Shown here: positions 1 through 7,858 of the stretch, in pieces
Numbering within the stretch: the stretch's first letter is position 1
Layout of the letters: the number at the start of each line of letters is the position of its first letter
Assembly: GCA_934234185.1 (NCBI GenBank)
Contig: CAKQHO010000030.1
Location: forward strand, 1-30,976
From: an uncultured Psychrobacillus sp.
Lineage (GTDB): Bacteria > Bacillota > Bacilli > Bacillales_A > Planococcaceae
Direction of reading: 5' to 3'
DNA: 30,976 bases
Notes under the pieces: generated by a model
Databases searched by the model: none
Told to the model about the DNA's origin: nothing
What the model saw: only the letters and a program-made list of their open reading frames with translations
Made by a program: the position numbers and the translations under genes

Positions 1-1226
1 CAAATTTTCAAATAGCTATTGTTGTTGATATGTGGATAACAGGATTTGACGTGCCATCGCTTGCAGTTATGTATATTGATAAACCTTTGCAAAAACACAC
101 TTTGATTCAGACAATTTCACGTGTAAATCGTGTTTTTGAAGGAAAAGACCATGGTCTTGTCGTGGACTATATCGGTATCAAGAAAGCAATGATGGAGGCT
201 GCCAAAAAGTATGGTGACCCCCAAGAAAGTCCGATTGATGAGCTACCTATTACATTAGGTATCTTTAGAAATCATCTAGCAATGATTGATGATTTGCTAG
301 TCAACTTTGATGCAAGTGATTTTTATAATGGAAGTCCTGCTCAGCGCTTGCTTTGTCTAAATTGTGGTGCAGAATATGTACAAGTTTCAAAAGAGATGGA
401 AATCCGTTTCATGGACTTGTCTCGTAAGATGAAAATGGCATATGAAATTGTCTATCCCTCTGGAGAACTAAGCGACATTGAAACTGAGAAAGCGCAGTTT
501 TATCTTGCGATTCGCTCAATTATCTATAAGCAAACTAAGAATAATGCGCCAGATGCTGAAATAATGAATAAGCATGTGCAAGAATTGGTGTATAAGGCAA
601 TTTCATCAACTGGTGTAGAGGACATCATTAATAACGATACAGATGAATTGTTCAATGATGAGTTTCAAAAGCAATTAGAAGAGTTTAATATGCCAATCAC
701 TAAGTTCAATGCCTTGTTGAAATTGTTGCAAAAGCAAATCAATACGTACGGCAAGATTAATAAACTTAAGGCAATCGAATTTTCAGAACGTTTGAAACGT
801 GTGGTAGACGCTTATAATAATCGAGATGCACAACTTTTTGTTTCTGAGGTTGTCTATGATTTTATTGATGATTTGTCAGGTCAACTATTGGATTTATTGA
901 AAGACTTGAAAGTTGATAAAGAATCCTTTGGCAAACTTGGCATATCATACGAAGAAAAAGCTTTTTTTGACATTTTAGTTAAAGTACGTGATGAACATGA
1001 ATTTGAATATGCCAATGAAAAATGCTTAGAACTTGCAAAAGCTATTAAACAATTGGTTGATGATAAAGCGCAATATGCTGATTGGTCAAGTCGAGATGAT
1101 ATTAAAAACCAATTGAATATGGACTTGACAGTGCTATTGTATGAAAATGGATATCCACCAGAATGGGATGAAGAGGTTTTCGAAAAAGTAATGGAGCAAG
1201 CTGAGAATTTTAAACAATATTCCTGA
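1..1226 (+). CDS. hsdR: Type I restriction enzyme R subunit, C-terminal part (5' end outside window)
   Basis: The frame is open from the first bases (…FQIAIVVD before the first Met at 30), so this is the 3' part of a longer gene. Early residues read ITGFDVPSL and QTISRVNRVF, the last helicase motifs of the superfamily 2 translocase in HsdR. They are followed by a long helical C-terminal region of the EcoR124-type HsdR (DUF3387-like: IRSIIYKQTKNNAPDAEIM, then ERLKRVVDAYNNRD). HsdR cleaves DNA after ATP-driven translocation, in complex with HsdM and HsdS. The N-terminal PD-(D/E)XK nuclease, Walker A motif and partner genes would lie upstream of the window. The gene ends in a normal stop and shares a bidirectional terminator with the convergent gene at 1639-2043. 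Family assignment is strong; whether the full enzyme is intact cannot be judged. Confidence 0.9.
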   Translation, partial: NFQIAIVVDMWITGFDVPSLAVMYIDKPLQKHTLIQTISRVNRVFEGKDHGLVVDYIGIKKAMMEAAKKYGDPQESPIDELPITLGIFRNHLAMIDDLLVNFDASDFYNGSPAQRLLCLNCGAEYVQVSKEMEIRFMDLSRKMKMAYEIVYPSGELSDIETEKAQFYLAIRSIIYKQTKNNAPDAEIMNKHVQELVYKAISSTGVEDIINNDTDELFNDEFQKQLEEFNMPITKFNALLKLLQKQINTYGKINKLKAIEFSERLKRVVDAYNNRDAQLFVSEVVYDFIDDLSGQLLDLLKDLKVDKESFGKLGISYEEKAFFDILVKVRDEHEFEYANEKCLELAKAIKQLVDDKAQYADWSSRDDIKNQLNMDLTVLLYENGYPPEWDEEVFEKVMEQAENFKQYS

Positions 1227-1638
1227 TGATAAAATGAACACATTAGTTTATCTTTCCTTATAAAGAATGTAATGCAATTTCACAAAAACTATTTACTTGA
1301 ATGCTCTCTATATTTGTATCTTTTTTGTATTCTTTTAGTTACGTTAATTCCTTAGCCTGCGATCATCGAAGAGCATTCTAAACAACTTGTAATTTCAGAT
1401 TATTTTTATCACTTCCAGAATTAATTATAAAGAAGGGCTTAAAATTAATTAACGGGTTCGGTTGATAGGGAGAAAAACCTTAAAAGTATTGTAATTAACA
1501 TCCCAATTAACAAACAATTTAACAATGAATTCGCATTGAAAATAACAAGCAAAAACGCTCAGTCTTAACTACTGAGCGTTTTTCTGTTTTATTTACTGTA
1601 CTTCTTCAACATCATTGTCAGTGACAAAGTCTGAACCT
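1227..1638. other. Intergenic region between convergent genes
   Basis: AT-rich stretch between hsdR and the minus-strand gene ending at 1639. Apart from the terminator hairpin at 1551-1583 I see no convincing ORF, repeat or RNA in it. Confidence 0.6.
1551..1583. terminator. Bidirectional Rho-independent terminator
   Basis: A perfect 13-bp stem (AAAAACGCTCAGT paired with ACTGAGCGTTTTT) around a 7-nt loop, with T-runs on both strands. It lies between two convergent genes, so it can end hsdR transcripts on the plus strand and those of the 1639-2043 gene on the minus strand. Confidence 0.85.
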
Positions 1639-2043
1639 CTATTCTTGTTTAAAGTGCCAAAGTTTATCTAAAGGAAAATCTTGCTTTTTGAAACCATATT
1701 TATTTAACATAATTCGGTCTATCGCTTTTTCATGGTTTTCTTGATACATTTTTATAATAACCTCGCAATGTGCCAATGCTATATGGTCTGTAAGCATTTC
1801 TGCAAATTCACTGAGTATTTCTCTATGTTCATCTTTGATAGGTTCTTCAGAGAAATACTTAGCAGAGACATAGTTTGCACGCTGGTCATCTTCTTCATAA
1901 ATTAAATTTGGAATTTCAAAATCATCAAATGTGGCAGGTCGAAATTCATCTAAAATGACTAAAGTATAATGTTGGTTACCAATTCGAACATTCCACTCTT
2001 CGAAGTCCTTTAATCTAAATTTACGTTCAAAATAATCAATCAA
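1639..2043 (-). CDS. Hypothetical protein, 134 aa
   Basis: TTG start at 2043, preceded on the minus strand by GGAAGGGG about 10 nt away; no better start is visible. The protein is soluble, acidic and without signal peptide or membrane segment. Its N-terminal half looks beta-rich (FEEWNVRIGNQHYTLVILDE) and its C-terminal half helical (EILSEFAEMLTDHIALAHCE), ending in an aromatic/basic tail. I do not recognise the family. It lies tail-to-tail with hsdR, so it is not part of the restriction operon. A small phage- or island-borne accessory protein is possible but not shown. Length and RBS make it a credible gene. Confidence 0.6.
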   Translation of the reverse strand: MIDYFERKFRLKDFEEWNVRIGNQHYTLVILDEFRPATFDDFEIPNLIYEEDDQRANYVSAKYFSEEPIKDEHREILSEFAEMLTDHIALAHCEVIIKMYQENHEKAIDRIMLNKYGFKKQDFPLDKLWHFKQE

Positions 2044-2196
2044 ATTTATATATCCCCTTCCAAATCTTCTTCCCCGTTAGTTGGATAAAAACATTCAACG
2101 GCATATAGAGATTTTAACATAAATTTTAAATTATCCTAATTTATCATGTATGTCTTTTTCACACTAATCTGCACAAGTTTTAGCACTAAAATTAAT

Positions 2197-2222
2197 GAGA
2201 CCACATAAATTTATGTGGTCTC
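2197..2222. repeat. 26-bp perfect palindrome
   Basis: GAGACCACATAAA is followed immediately by its exact reverse complement. There is no loop beyond the central bases and no T-run, so it is a poor terminator. It could be a protein-binding site or a mobile-element trace; function unknown. Confidence 0.5.
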
Positions 2223-2287
2223 GTTAAAAGGGTTGTTAAAAGATATGTTAAATTAAAGATAATTTATGATAAATGCTGATATATCAA

Positions 2288-2326
2288 CAAAAAAGAGACA
2301 CGAATTCATATGCGAATTGTGTCTCT
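2288..2326 (-). terminator. Rho-independent terminator (minus strand)
   Basis: Read on the minus strand: AGAGACACAATTC, a 6-nt loop, GAATTCGTGTCTCT, then a run of six T. The stem has one non-canonical pair. It lies downstream of the minus-strand transposase remnant and may be its old terminator. Confidence 0.65.
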
Positions 2327-2599
2327 AATTACATCGTTATTTATTGTTTTCTCCCCAATATCCGAACCTGTTAAAAATTAATGCCCTTTTTTATATATTC
2401 TTATATAGGATATTTTTTCCCTCATTTTTCGAAGGGGGGAGTTGCAGACTAGAGAGTACGGTGACACGTAAACCGGATTGGTAATCATGTTGTATGACTT
2501 AGCATTTATTTCTTCTATAGGTGCACTAACTGCTCGGTTTTCGTGTCCCTTCTCTTTTTGATGCTATTCTATCTAGTTGGTATATGTTGATTTAGCCAT

Positions 2600-3000
2600 T
2601 TTCCCAAGTAATTTTTGAATTTTGCGATTTCTTCTCAATAAGCCTTTGAACCGTCCCTAGTAATCAATTTAATTTCTTGAAAATGCATCTTCAACAGCCT
2701 TCCACGACCTCACCTTTCCGGTCTGGCAGAATTGCAATAGGCTGATGGGTGTTTAGAATACAAGTTAAGTTGACATTGAAACACCCTCCTTTTGAAAGGT
2801 AAAATCGTCTAGTCTGATGGCAGAGGTTATTTGCGCTAGGATGTCAGATTCCCGAATGATACGTAAAAATGTATCATGACCTATATATTAGTTTTAAGGT
2901 GGATGTCTACATGGGTTGTAGCAGTGTTCAAGTCATTAAAGCACGCTCATAGTAACGTGTAAATGTTGCTTTCTTTGTTCCACAGGGATGGATAAAAAGG
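2600..3000 (-). pseudogene. ISL3-family transposase remnant
   Basis: Minus-strand translation in shifting frames gives a chain of ISL3-transposase-like pieces in the correct order. These are CGTKKATFTRYYERAL (zinc-binding/HTH region), HDTFLRIIRESDI, LDDFTFQK (the first catalytic Asp region, usually GVDDWA.K), then NTHQPIAILPDRKGE and EIKLITRDGSKAY (second catalytic region, usually VTRDGS..Y). Stops and frameshifts separate them, and the C-terminal third was not found. Both ends are approximate. The similarity is judged by eye from family knowledge. It is a dead insertion sequence; terminal inverted repeats were not identified. Confidence 0.7.
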
Positions 3001-3182
3001 TATAGGGTTCCTTTATTTCTTATGATATTCTTCTCGTTTTCTTGACCGGATTGAATAGGTTTTCTTCTGTTGCTTACCCTGGAACACAAATTAAAAATAA
3101 TCCTTTTAAATTGCTATACCCGAAAAATGAATAAAATTCTCCCCAAAAGTGTGTAAGTACTAATTCTACTTGACGATTACAA

Positions 3183-3350
3183 CTATGTTTCTTTTTTGTT
3201 TTCCTGATCAATTAGTCTTCTAGCAGCTTCAATAGTAATAGCTGAATCAACTATCCGTAACCCTGCTGAATTGTATATATGAAATTCTTTGTTATTATAG
3301 TGATTTATGGCATATATAATTAAATGATTACAATAGATTTCAAATTTCAT
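3183..3350 (-). CDS. Small hypothetical protein, 55 aa
   Basis: Short ORF with a textbook ribosome-binding site: GGAGGA (3358-3363) lies 7 nt before the ATG at 3350. The product starts MKFEIYCNHLIIYAINHY, reads through HIYNSAGLRIVDSAITIEAA and ends in a charged helix, RRLIDQENKKET. It looks like a small alpha/beta fold with no signal peptide or membrane segment. I do not recognise the family. It sits as an intact island among decayed genes, which argues that it is expressed and maintained. The upstream 365 bp could hold its promoter, but no box is convincing. Confidence 0.6.
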   Translation of the reverse strand: MKFEIYCNHLIIYAINHYNNKEFHIYNSAGLRIVDSAITIEAARRLIDQENKKET

Positions 3351-3715
3351 TATTATCTCCTCCTTTTATTTTTGTGAAGTCGTGCTTAATGTATTTCTTC
3401 TACTTAATAAAAGCAAGAAAGAAAAAATGAGAATGATTTCATTCTAATATTTTACATGATATTAATTTTCTCTGTTTTCCAAGTATCTTTCAAACTTCTA
3501 TTTTTCCAGTAGAAATATGATTAATTCGATTATTTAGGTAATTAGCAAGTACTTTAACAGAACAATATACATAGTACCTTTTTTCTATGTGTCATTAAGG
3601 TATGATAAGTGTTTCGGTTGACTTCATAAAGCTGTTTAGAACTTCATTCCGGTTACTCCTTTTTTTCCTAATTCTTATAAAAGATTATCAGTTTCTGCTC
3701 TTTTCGTATAGTTTG
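3351..3715. other. AT-rich intergenic region
   Basis: No gene is visible. The part next to 3350 carries the ribosome-binding site of the 55-aa gene. A small palindrome (GAATGA…TCATTC, near 3430-3445) lies within it. The remainder shows no recognisable element. Confidence 0.5.
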
Positions 3716-4005
3716 TTATAACTTGTCACTAGTTTTCTGTGCAATAACAGAGGGCTCATCATCAATATAGACAGTTTGCATGGTTGTTGCATTCACTAGA
3801 TCTAACATTAAGAACTCGTCTGCATAGTGTTTGTATTGATAAAGCTCAATATTTCGTTTTATTTGTTGTACTACATGTTCATCAAACTTTGTAAAGTTAC
3901 CTGCAATACATAGGAGACGTGGGCTAGACCAATCAATATTCTCTGCAACTGATTGAACAAATCTCCTAGCTAACGTTCTAATTGGTATAAACGATTACAA
4001 TTCAG
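3716..4005 (-). pseudogene. COG3586-like (DUF5655-associated) nuclease fragment
   Basis: An open minus-strand frame of about 92 codons ends at a TAA (3716-3718) and has no usable start. It contains RTLARRFVQSVAENIDW, SSPRLLCIAGNFTKFDEH and YADEFLMLDLVNATT. These match my memory of the middle of COG3586 'predicted transport protein' family members, which are PD-(D/E)XK-like and often carry DUF5655. The N-terminal nuclease core and the C-terminal domain are missing, so this is a fragment. It lies just downstream of the DUF262 gene, in the same orientation, inside a defence island. The family match is from memory. Confidence 0.6.
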
Positions 4006-4034
4006 CACCAATCCTTCCATTTTTATTGTCTACT

Positions 4035-4145
4035 TTCAATAGGCCCAACAGTTTGCAAATTTCACTTCATCAAACTTACATACAAAGAATAGCCATCACA
4101 AATCATTGTACCTCTATAGCCCTTTGTGTAACCTTCTACAATGAT
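4035..4145 (-). pseudogene. Possible IS66-like transposase fragment
   Basis: Minus-strand translation reads EGYTKGYRGTMICDGYSLYV. After a frameshift it continues KFDEVKFANCWA, and after another LLKVDNKNGRIGAEL (to about 3996). The pattern D-G-Y-S-x-Y, about 14 residues, then x-C-W-A is characteristic of the DDE core of IS66 transposases (DGY.GY … GCWAHARR). It is short and broken, so the assignment is tentative. It directly joins the nuclease fragment downstream, which may mark an old insertion or recombination junction. Confidence 0.4.
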
Positions 4146-4150
4146 TGCAT

Positions 4151-5950
4151 TTAAAGACTTTCGTAATAGGCTCTAATTTTTTCAACCATTAAAATCCGTC
4201 TTTCTTCTAAAAACTGTTCGTAATACGTATAGTCCATTGTAAAAATAGAAGAAGGGATGCTGTTCATCTGTAAGTTATCAAGTAGTTGAACTTCATCACA
4301 TATTTCACCGTATTTTAAATTCTTTGTCTCACATTGTTGTTTCATTTCTTGCATATACACCTCGGGCGCTTTAGCGCTAATAGCGATATTAATTTCCTGC
4401 TGTGTATATACGTAATTTGCTATTTGGTTGTATTGACTACGGTTTGTAAAGCCGCTTTTCTGAAGATATTTTTTAGGGAATATATGATGGATGTCTCCTC
4501 TTTCTTCAATAAGATGTTTTATTTCCGTCTCTTTTGATAAGAAGGCTTGATCCCCATTTTTTATTTGAGCTATTAAATAGACATGGAAAAACGGGCTGCT
4601 TGTTACAGATGTATTCAGCCTTGTTACTAAGATGTTTTTCCAATAGGCTTCAGATAGTTCCCCTTCTTCTGTATGTTGGAGATAATTATACGGATCTTGG
4701 GCTTGGTCGAAACGTCTTACATCAAACTCGAAAGTAGATTCTGGTGAACCGGAGTAACGACCTGTTAATACAGATAACACAAGCCATTTTCTAACGACTT
4801 TTTGAATGTGTGCATGTTCAATGCCTTTTTCTTTCAATAACAAATACAGGATGTATCCGAAATTCAACACGTTTTGAGAGCGAATTAATCCTTTGTTAAC
4901 GATACCAGTAGATTTTACAATCATTAAATATCTTTTAAAATTCGTTTCGTTTACAAAAGCGAGAACACCCTCTTCTAATTTACGGAAAGATTCTTGTACA
5001 ATTTCTTCTTTATATTCTCTTGTTTCGAAATCACGTCCTGATAATAAGCTGACCAAATTGGAAAGTTTCCCTCTCAAAAACTTGAACGTAAAGGAAACAC
5101 GGAGTAAATCAGAGTAAGTAGGTTTATAAAGCGCTTCTGTATGATTTTTAATCCATTTGATTTTTTGGAAATAATCAGTTTTGGAAAAGTCACTATCATT
5201 TTCTTCAATAGCCTGGTAATCCGCTGGACTTGTAGCTAAATGGCAGAAATAATCAATGGTTTTTCTAATATTGATACCGTTATATTCTTCATTCACTGCA
5301 ATCTTTGACATAGCGAAATCCGCTTGACTTAAGACGACACCTTGCGAATTAATACGGATGAATATCTCTGTCACAGTCTCAATATCCAGTTCATGAGATA
5401 ATTCAATAATTCCTAAGTTACTGTATCGCATCTTTATAAGTCGATCAAAAATAGACCCTATCACGTTCATATCTAAGTCAGGGTTTTTCTGATTATATTC
5501 TTGGATAAAGCTAAAATATTGAAATCCTTTTTGGAAGAAAAGTGAAATATCCGATATCCAGACAGAGTCTTTTTGTATAGCAGGGTTAGATACTTCAAAC
5601 CTTTCTTCTATAGGATTAAAAGCAATTTGGATTCTTTTTTTCTTATAATCAGAAGTAATCACTTGTTCTCCTAACAAAGCAGCAGTTAAAGCGGTAATAC
5701 GTTGCTGCCCATCGATAAGAATTTTCTTCCCAATGGATTTCGTACCATCTTTTAAATTTGTGTCAGGGTTTCTCCATGTAATAATATAGCCAACGGGAAA
5801 GCCTTGATATAATGAATCCATTAAGTCACGGACCTTTGAAGCATCCCAAACGAATGGTCGCTGAATTTCTGGTATGGCAATTTCACCAGCATCCACCCAG
5901 CCTAATACATTTTCTACAGGACTGCTTTTTACTTCATATTTTGCAGACAT
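4151..5950 (-). CDS. DUF262 / HNH (GmrSD-like) restriction-type protein, 599 aa
   Basis: The N-terminal DUF262 domain shows EIQRPFVW (28-35), then the signature IDGQQRIT (79-86), and a long helical middle. Near the C-terminus GDIHHIFPKKYL (His488, His489) and an Asn-rich stretch ending in NYVYTQ form a DUF1524-type HNH nuclease core. GmrS/GmrD-type enzymes pair these domains to hydrolyse NTP and cut modified (for example glucosylated) DNA. A single fused protein of about 600 aa is common. The start is ATG at 5950: AGGTG lies 6 nt before it, whereas the in-frame GTG at 5959 falls inside that ribosome-binding site. It is transcribed divergently from the HNH gene at 6286. A modification-dependent anti-phage role is inferred. 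Confidence 0.85.
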   Translation of the reverse strand: MSAKYEVKSSPVENVLGWVDAGEIAIPEIQRPFVWDASKVRDLMDSLYQGFPVGYIITWRNPDTNLKDGTKSIGKKILIDGQQRITALTAALLGEQVITSDYKKKRIQIAFNPIEERFEVSNPAIQKDSVWISDISLFFQKGFQYFSFIQEYNQKNPDLDMNVIGSIFDRLIKMRYSNLGIIELSHELDIETVTEIFIRINSQGVVLSQADFAMSKIAVNEEYNGINIRKTIDYFCHLATSPADYQAIEENDSDFSKTDYFQKIKWIKNHTEALYKPTYSDLLRVSFTFKFLRGKLSNLVSLLSGRDFETREYKEEIVQESFRKLEEGVLAFVNETNFKRYLMIVKSTGIVNKGLIRSQNVLNFGYILYLLLKEKGIEHAHIQKVVRKWLVLSVLTGRYSGSPESTFEFDVRRFDQAQDPYNYLQHTEEGELSEAYWKNILVTRLNTSVTSSPFFHVYLIAQIKNGDQAFLSKETEIKHLIEERGDIHHIFPKKYLQKSGFTNRSQYNQIANYVYTQQEINIAISAKAPEVYMQEMKQQCETKNLKYGEICDEVQLLDNLQMNSIPSSIFTMDYTYYEQFLEERRILMVEKIRAYYESL

Positions 5951-6285
5951 TGTTGGCACCTCGTTTTTTGTATTGGTATTTTAATAATGATTAATTTAAA
6001 AGGAATTTTTACTGTATATGGCTATTGTACTATGAAGTTTTAGAGAAATATATATATGCTACTGAAGTACTAGAATGGGATGTGGTGTAGGGAAAAACCA
6101 TTCGTATGGTTACCTTTCTTATTACTTCTTTTACTTCTTTTATTTAAAAGAAAAAAGAATAAAGAAGAACAGTACTAAGACACTATTTAGGATAGAAATA
6201 TAGTTTCCAATACTTGATGATTCGTTATACTGATATTAAGAGTAAAATTCAAATAATAAACTAGCATTGTTTTGAGAGGTGTATT
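5951..6285. promoter_or_regulatory. Divergent intergenic/promoter region
   Basis: 335 bp between the DUF262 gene (leftward) and the HNH gene (rightward), so both promoters should lie here. It is very AT-rich with oligo-purine/oligo-pyrimidine runs near 6120-6165 and a small AACCATTCGTATGGTT hairpin near 6098-6113. I cannot assign convincing -35/-10 pairs. Confidence 0.45.
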
Positions 6286-7209
6286 ATGCGAGAAAGTTAT
6301 TCATGGTCAAAGCCCGAAGATATACCGAATTTAATTGCTAGGAAAACGGTTGACTGGTCAATTTTTGAATCAGGATCAACAATTCCAACAGAGTTTCATC
6401 GTGACTTTGATGAAGTGAATGGAGAAAAGCTTAGACGTGGAGACAGTCGCCTCATTTCCTTAAAGTATTATGGTCTTGTTTATCCTGCCCAGTTGGTTAA
6501 TATTGATAGAAAAGCGATTAAATCAGATACTTATCAAATTCGCTATAGCAATCCCATTTTGAAAGAAATTTTAATAAGTAAATTTAAGTTCAGTCATAAC
6601 TATTTGAAATTAGCTCGGCAAAAGGTTCGAGATGAAAGAGTTAAGAAAGTATACGAAAAAGTACCAGAGGTTCAGCAAGAATATATCGACTTTATTGCAA
6701 CAGGTGTTCCATACGAGTATGAACTAAGATTCCATTCTTTCAATGAAGAAGTATTTAATGATGAAGAATACCAACATGAGATTGAAACTATTGTCGAAAA
6801 AGCCCCTAAGCAATTTGAAGATAAGCCGAAATCCAAATTAGAAAGAATAAAAACAAACAGATCAGCCTTTAAACGTGATAGCCTAGTTGGTCTAAATGCT
6901 ATTGGTGATGCAAATTATGAATGTGAAATAAATAGTGATCATAAAGATTTTATCTCGAAGGTAACAAATAAAAATTACGTAGAAGCCCATCATCTTATTC
7001 CAATGCAATTTCAGAGTTTATTTTACAATAGTTTAGATGTTGAGGCGAACGTGGTGTCTTTATGTGTAGCTTGTCATAAAAAACTACACCACGCATTGTT
7101 TTCTGAAAAAGAAGAACTAGTAGCCTATCTTTATGAACAAAGAAAAGACCGATTAGCAAAGTGTGGTATCCACATAAAGAAAGAGACATTGTTAGAGCTT
7201 TATGAATAG
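6286..7209 (+). CDS. HNH endonuclease, 307 aa, probable restriction-type
   Basis: The C-terminal HNH fold reads EAHHLIPMQ (His235, His236), then an Asn-containing stretch DVEANVVSLC, with a C260-x2-C263 knuckle and KKLHH. It is a zinc-stabilised HNH nuclease core. The N-terminal about 130 residues (SGSTIPTEFHRDF, then a beta-rich stretch ending in YQIRYSNPILKEILI) may be a DNA-reading domain but I cannot name it. A helical linker (about 130-200) joins them. A GAGAGGTG ribosome-binding site precedes the ATG. It lies head-to-head with the DUF262/HNH gene, so the two may act as separate or paired modification-dependent nucleases. Nuclease assignment is firm; target is unknown. Confidence 0.8.
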   Translation: MRESYSWSKPEDIPNLIARKTVDWSIFESGSTIPTEFHRDFDEVNGEKLRRGDSRLISLKYYGLVYPAQLVNIDRKAIKSDTYQIRYSNPILKEILISKFKFSHNYLKLARQKVRDERVKKVYEKVPEVQQEYIDFIATGVPYEYELRFHSFNEEVFNDEEYQHEIETIVEKAPKQFEDKPKSKLERIKTNRSAFKRDSLVGLNAIGDANYECEINSDHKDFISKVTNKNYVEAHHLIPMQFQSLFYNSLDVEANVVSLCVACHKKLHHALFSEKEELVAYLYEQRKDRLAKCGIHIKKETLLELYE

Positions 7210-7694
7210 ATTGTAAAATAAATTCATTCAACAACTACGCTTTGATCTTACCTCTGTGTTTTGGAAGAGTTGAAAGTTCAACAAGTAGATAGATTGCTCC
7301 GTGTCTTGTAATAGCTCTTCCACCGCGTTGTCGATTAATAGATACAAACATTCGCTTTTAAAATGCTAGAAGAAAGAATCATTACATGCATTGTCATGGT
7401 AGATTCTTTAAAGAATTTTTTATTTTATTGAGTTTTCTTAGTACTTCTATCGCTACAATAACTATTGCATATTTCAGTGTATTGCTCCAGGTTCCTAAGC
7501 CAAACATAAGCAAGATAAAAGTAATTCGCATTTATTATATAAAAGTTGGTCAAACTATTACCAAAAAATAGGTGGAGCATCTTCCCTAGAACGACAAGTT
7601 ATTATACAATGATTTTAGTTAGGTATTTGATAAAAAATTGTTGAAAATGTTAGACTTTCTAATCGAAATGATAGACTATAATTGATTTAGTTTT

Positions 7695-7721
7695 AAAGCC
7701 CTTGTTACTCAAGGGTTTTTT
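7695..7721 (+). terminator. Rho-independent terminator upstream of jetA
   Basis: AAAGCCCTTG, a 5-nt loop, then CAAGGGTTTTTT: a 6-bp GC-rich core stem with A/T extension and a T-run. It should isolate the Wadjet operon from upstream transcription. Confidence 0.7.
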
Positions 7722-7753
7722 CTATATAAACTAGTGATGGTAGCTATATCCAC

Positions 7754-7759
7754 TATAAT
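7754..7759 (+). promoter_or_regulatory. Candidate -10 box for the Wadjet operon
   Basis: A perfect TATAAT lies between the upstream terminator and jetA, about 100 nt before the start codon. The region 17 nt upstream (CTAGTG) is a poor -35, so either the promoter is weak or activated, or the match is chance. Confidence 0.3.
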
Positions 7760-7858
7760 GGAAACACACCTTATGACATTGGCTCTTATTTAATAGATAC
7801 TTCTAATAGTTTATGTACTTGAAACCATAGAAAAAATACATAGGAGGTAGGTTGGTAA

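Larger units (their letters stand above)
2044..2570. other. Gene-poor region with hairpins
   Basis: No credible ORF. It contains a 26-bp perfect palindrome (2197-2222) and a minus-strand terminator-like hairpin (2294-2326). The rest is AT-rich and featureless to me, and is probably decayed DNA bordering the transposase remnant that follows. Confidence 0.5.
7210..7858. other. Intergenic region upstream of the Wadjet operon
   Basis: It holds no gene I can support. A 61-codon frame at 7386-7571 has one hydrophobic stretch but only a weak ribosome-binding site and no visible relatives. The minus strand near 7255-7355 reads LLIDNAVEELLQDTEQ, perhaps a decayed gene. A terminator (7695-7721), a candidate -10 box (7754-7759) and the jetA ribosome-binding site (7842-7848, 10 nt before the ATG) fill the right part. 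Confidence 0.45.

Noticed and set aside
4151..5959. GTG at 5959 as the start of the DUF262 gene
   Set aside because: The GTG is part of the GAGGTG ribosome-binding site of the ATG at 5950, which gives the usual DUF262 N-terminus.
7386..7571. 61-codon frame with one hydrophobic stretch as a membrane protein gene
   Set aside because: Weak ribosome-binding site, lysine/isoleucine-rich composition expected from AT-rich DNA, and no context; left within the intergenic note.
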